Origin: G965207335 sp965222825
Lineage (GTDB): Bacteria > Pseudomonadota > Gammaproteobacteria > PS1 > Pseudothioglobaceae
Assembly (NCBI GenBank): GCA_965222825.1
Contig: OZ244964.1
Location: 868,001 to 932,000 of the forward strand
Length of the DNA: 64,000 bases
Direction of reading: 5' to 3'
The notes under the pieces were generated by a model. The model did no database searches. It saw only the letters and a program-made list of their open reading frames with translations, and was not told where the DNA came from. This document shows positions 63,178 to 64,000 of this stretch, in pieces. Every line of letters begins with the position of its first letter. Position 1 is the stretch's first letter. The position numbers and the translations under genes are program-made.

Positions 63178-64000
63178 TTAAGTTTCATTAAGTCTTGCTG
63201 GATTAAGCGTTATATTATCATTATGTTGTGCTATAAAAGCCAAGCCAATATCAACCAAACCATGAATCGCTGATATTGAATGCTTATCCTCAGCCCAAGT
63301 ATCACAAAACCATTGTTTATTTGCATCAAAACGGTTTATTAACGCCAAACTAAGCTCTTTTAATTCTGGTGTTTCTTGCTTAAAATATTTTTTAAAGTAT
63401 AGTTGATGATACAAACTATCTATAATATCTTTACTATCTGCTAAGTTTAAATTATGTGGTATTAACTTAACTATATCAGTGCGTAGTTCTTCTTTGGATT
63501 TAGATTTTAAATAAATTTGGCTTATTAAGTTAGCAGAAGTTAGTTTATTTGATTTTGTCAATTTTATATTTGCTAAATTATTAACTAAATTATTATTTTC
63601 TTGCCAAGCCAATTTAGCTAATTCTAATGCCCAATAATTATCTGGGAAAATAGCTGGCATATATTCTTCTAACCAAGGGTTATAGCTTGTATCTTTTACT
63701 TTTTGAGTGGATAATTTTGCTACTAATAATTCAACACAAGCCTTAGTATCATCTGATTTTTTATTAGCACTAGCCAGTGTGCTTAGTAACCCTGTTATAC
63801 CAAAGCCATAATTAGTAGATATATAACTATCTTTATTAATACTATTTGTTAATGCTTTATAGCATTTTTTTAAGCCAGTGCTAGTGTCAAAATACTTACC
63901 CAATACCGTATAACTACTAATCATTGTGGTATAAGTATTAAACCAACCATATCCTACTTCTTTGGCAAATAAATTATCTTCGTTAATAAATTTATGTAGT
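63178..64000 (-). CDS. LanC/LanM-like C-terminal toroid domain, zinc ligands missing (partial)
   Basis: The frame is open from 63178 to the window edge (274 residues visible; start outside). Internal ATG 63924 is not the real start. Three segments match LanC-type repeats in order: GYGWFNTYTTMISSYTVLGK stands where SWCHGAPGI-like sequences lie; STNYGFGITGLLSTLASA where HSLCHGxxGNLxLLL lies; SAIHGLVDIGLAFIAQHN matches the closing GLMTGLAGIGYGLLR. A tail (NITLNPARL) follows as in LanM. The zinc Cys-His pair is NY and the other Cys is absent. About 100 extra residues lie between the second and third segments. It may be a degenerate lanthipeptide cyclase; an unrelated helical protein is the alternative. 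Confidence 0.42.
   Translation of the reverse strand, partial: LHKFINEDNLFAKEVGYGWFNTYTTMISSYTVLGKYFDTSTGLKKCYKALTNSINKDSYISTNYGFGITGLLSTLASANKKSDDTKACVELLVAKLSTQKVKDTSYNPWLEEYMPAIFPDNYWALELAKLAWQENNNLVNNLANIKLTKSNKLTSANLISQIYLKSKSKEELRTDIVKLIPHNLNLADSKDIIDSLYHQLYFKKYFKQETPELKELSLALINRFDANKQWFCDTWAEDKHSISAIHGLVDIGLAFIAQHNDNITLNPARLNET

Noticed and set aside
1..64000. CRISPR array, rRNA operon, prophage or plasmid replication genes
   Set aside because: No regularly spaced direct repeats, rRNA-like sequence, or phage or replication genes were seen in the window.

Overview
The window is a very AT-rich, densely packed bacterial chromosome segment. Gene content points to a gammaproteobacterium. 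A cytochrome bc1 operon is followed directly by sspA-sspB, and yciK, rmuC, rpoZ, an AmpG/NagZ muropeptide pair, RluB, PilD and a proteobacterial GlcDEF set are all present. The low GC, short spacers, many 1-8 base overlaps, scattered operons and two genes broken at runs of six A suggest a reduced or host-associated genome. A glyoxylate aminotransferase, glycolate oxidase GlcDEF, two phosphatases of the Gph and CbbY types and cytochrome bc1 would fit an autotroph that recycles phosphoglycolate. No RuBisCO or sulfur-oxidation gene lies in the window, so that remains an inference.

Layout. 1-16.8 kb: ileS (cut by the window edge), rluB, an O-antigen-ligase-like protein and a frameshifted methyltransferase, ferredoxin, gltX, a cyclophilin-FKBP fusion with mraY and dcd, tgt with an Atm1-type ABC exporter, a pilin-like protein and prepilin peptidase. 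16.8-26.8 kb: a repeat-filled spacer, glyoxylate aminotransferase, glcDEF, a YkuD L,D-transpeptidase, a REP-associated transposase between two palindromic repeats, ampG, a frameshifted DUF4760-like gene, nagZ and an exported Hsp20-like protein. 26.8-41 kb: uvrD, redox proteins, icd, ilvA, cbbY, acs, rpoZ, dnaQ, glyQ, pcm and two tandem NHLP-type peptide precursors. 41-55 kb: sugar dehydrogenase, plsC, gph-rmuC-yciK, hemC, argH-fmt, a tRNA-Met, coaE, galU, queD, folE2-aroG and a third NHLP-type precursor. 55-64 kb: miaA, sspB-sspA, petCBA, hom-thrC, a nitroreductase, and the C-terminal part of a LanC/LanM-like protein running off the right edge.

The most interesting signal is a candidate ribosomally made, post-translationally modified peptide system. 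Three paralogous precursors of 110-111 residues have nitrile-hydratase-like leaders and Gly/Ser/Thr-rich cores with one or two Cys and a shared SSAS[ST]xG[ST]xGS end. The gene at the right edge reads like the C-terminal cyclase domain of a class II lanthipeptide synthetase without the zinc ligands. The link between them is an inference.

Several dispersed repeat families occupy the spacers: REP-like palindromes, a 160-bp element with inverted ends, and a repeat containing a TAATTTTATTA core that also encodes the tail of RluB.
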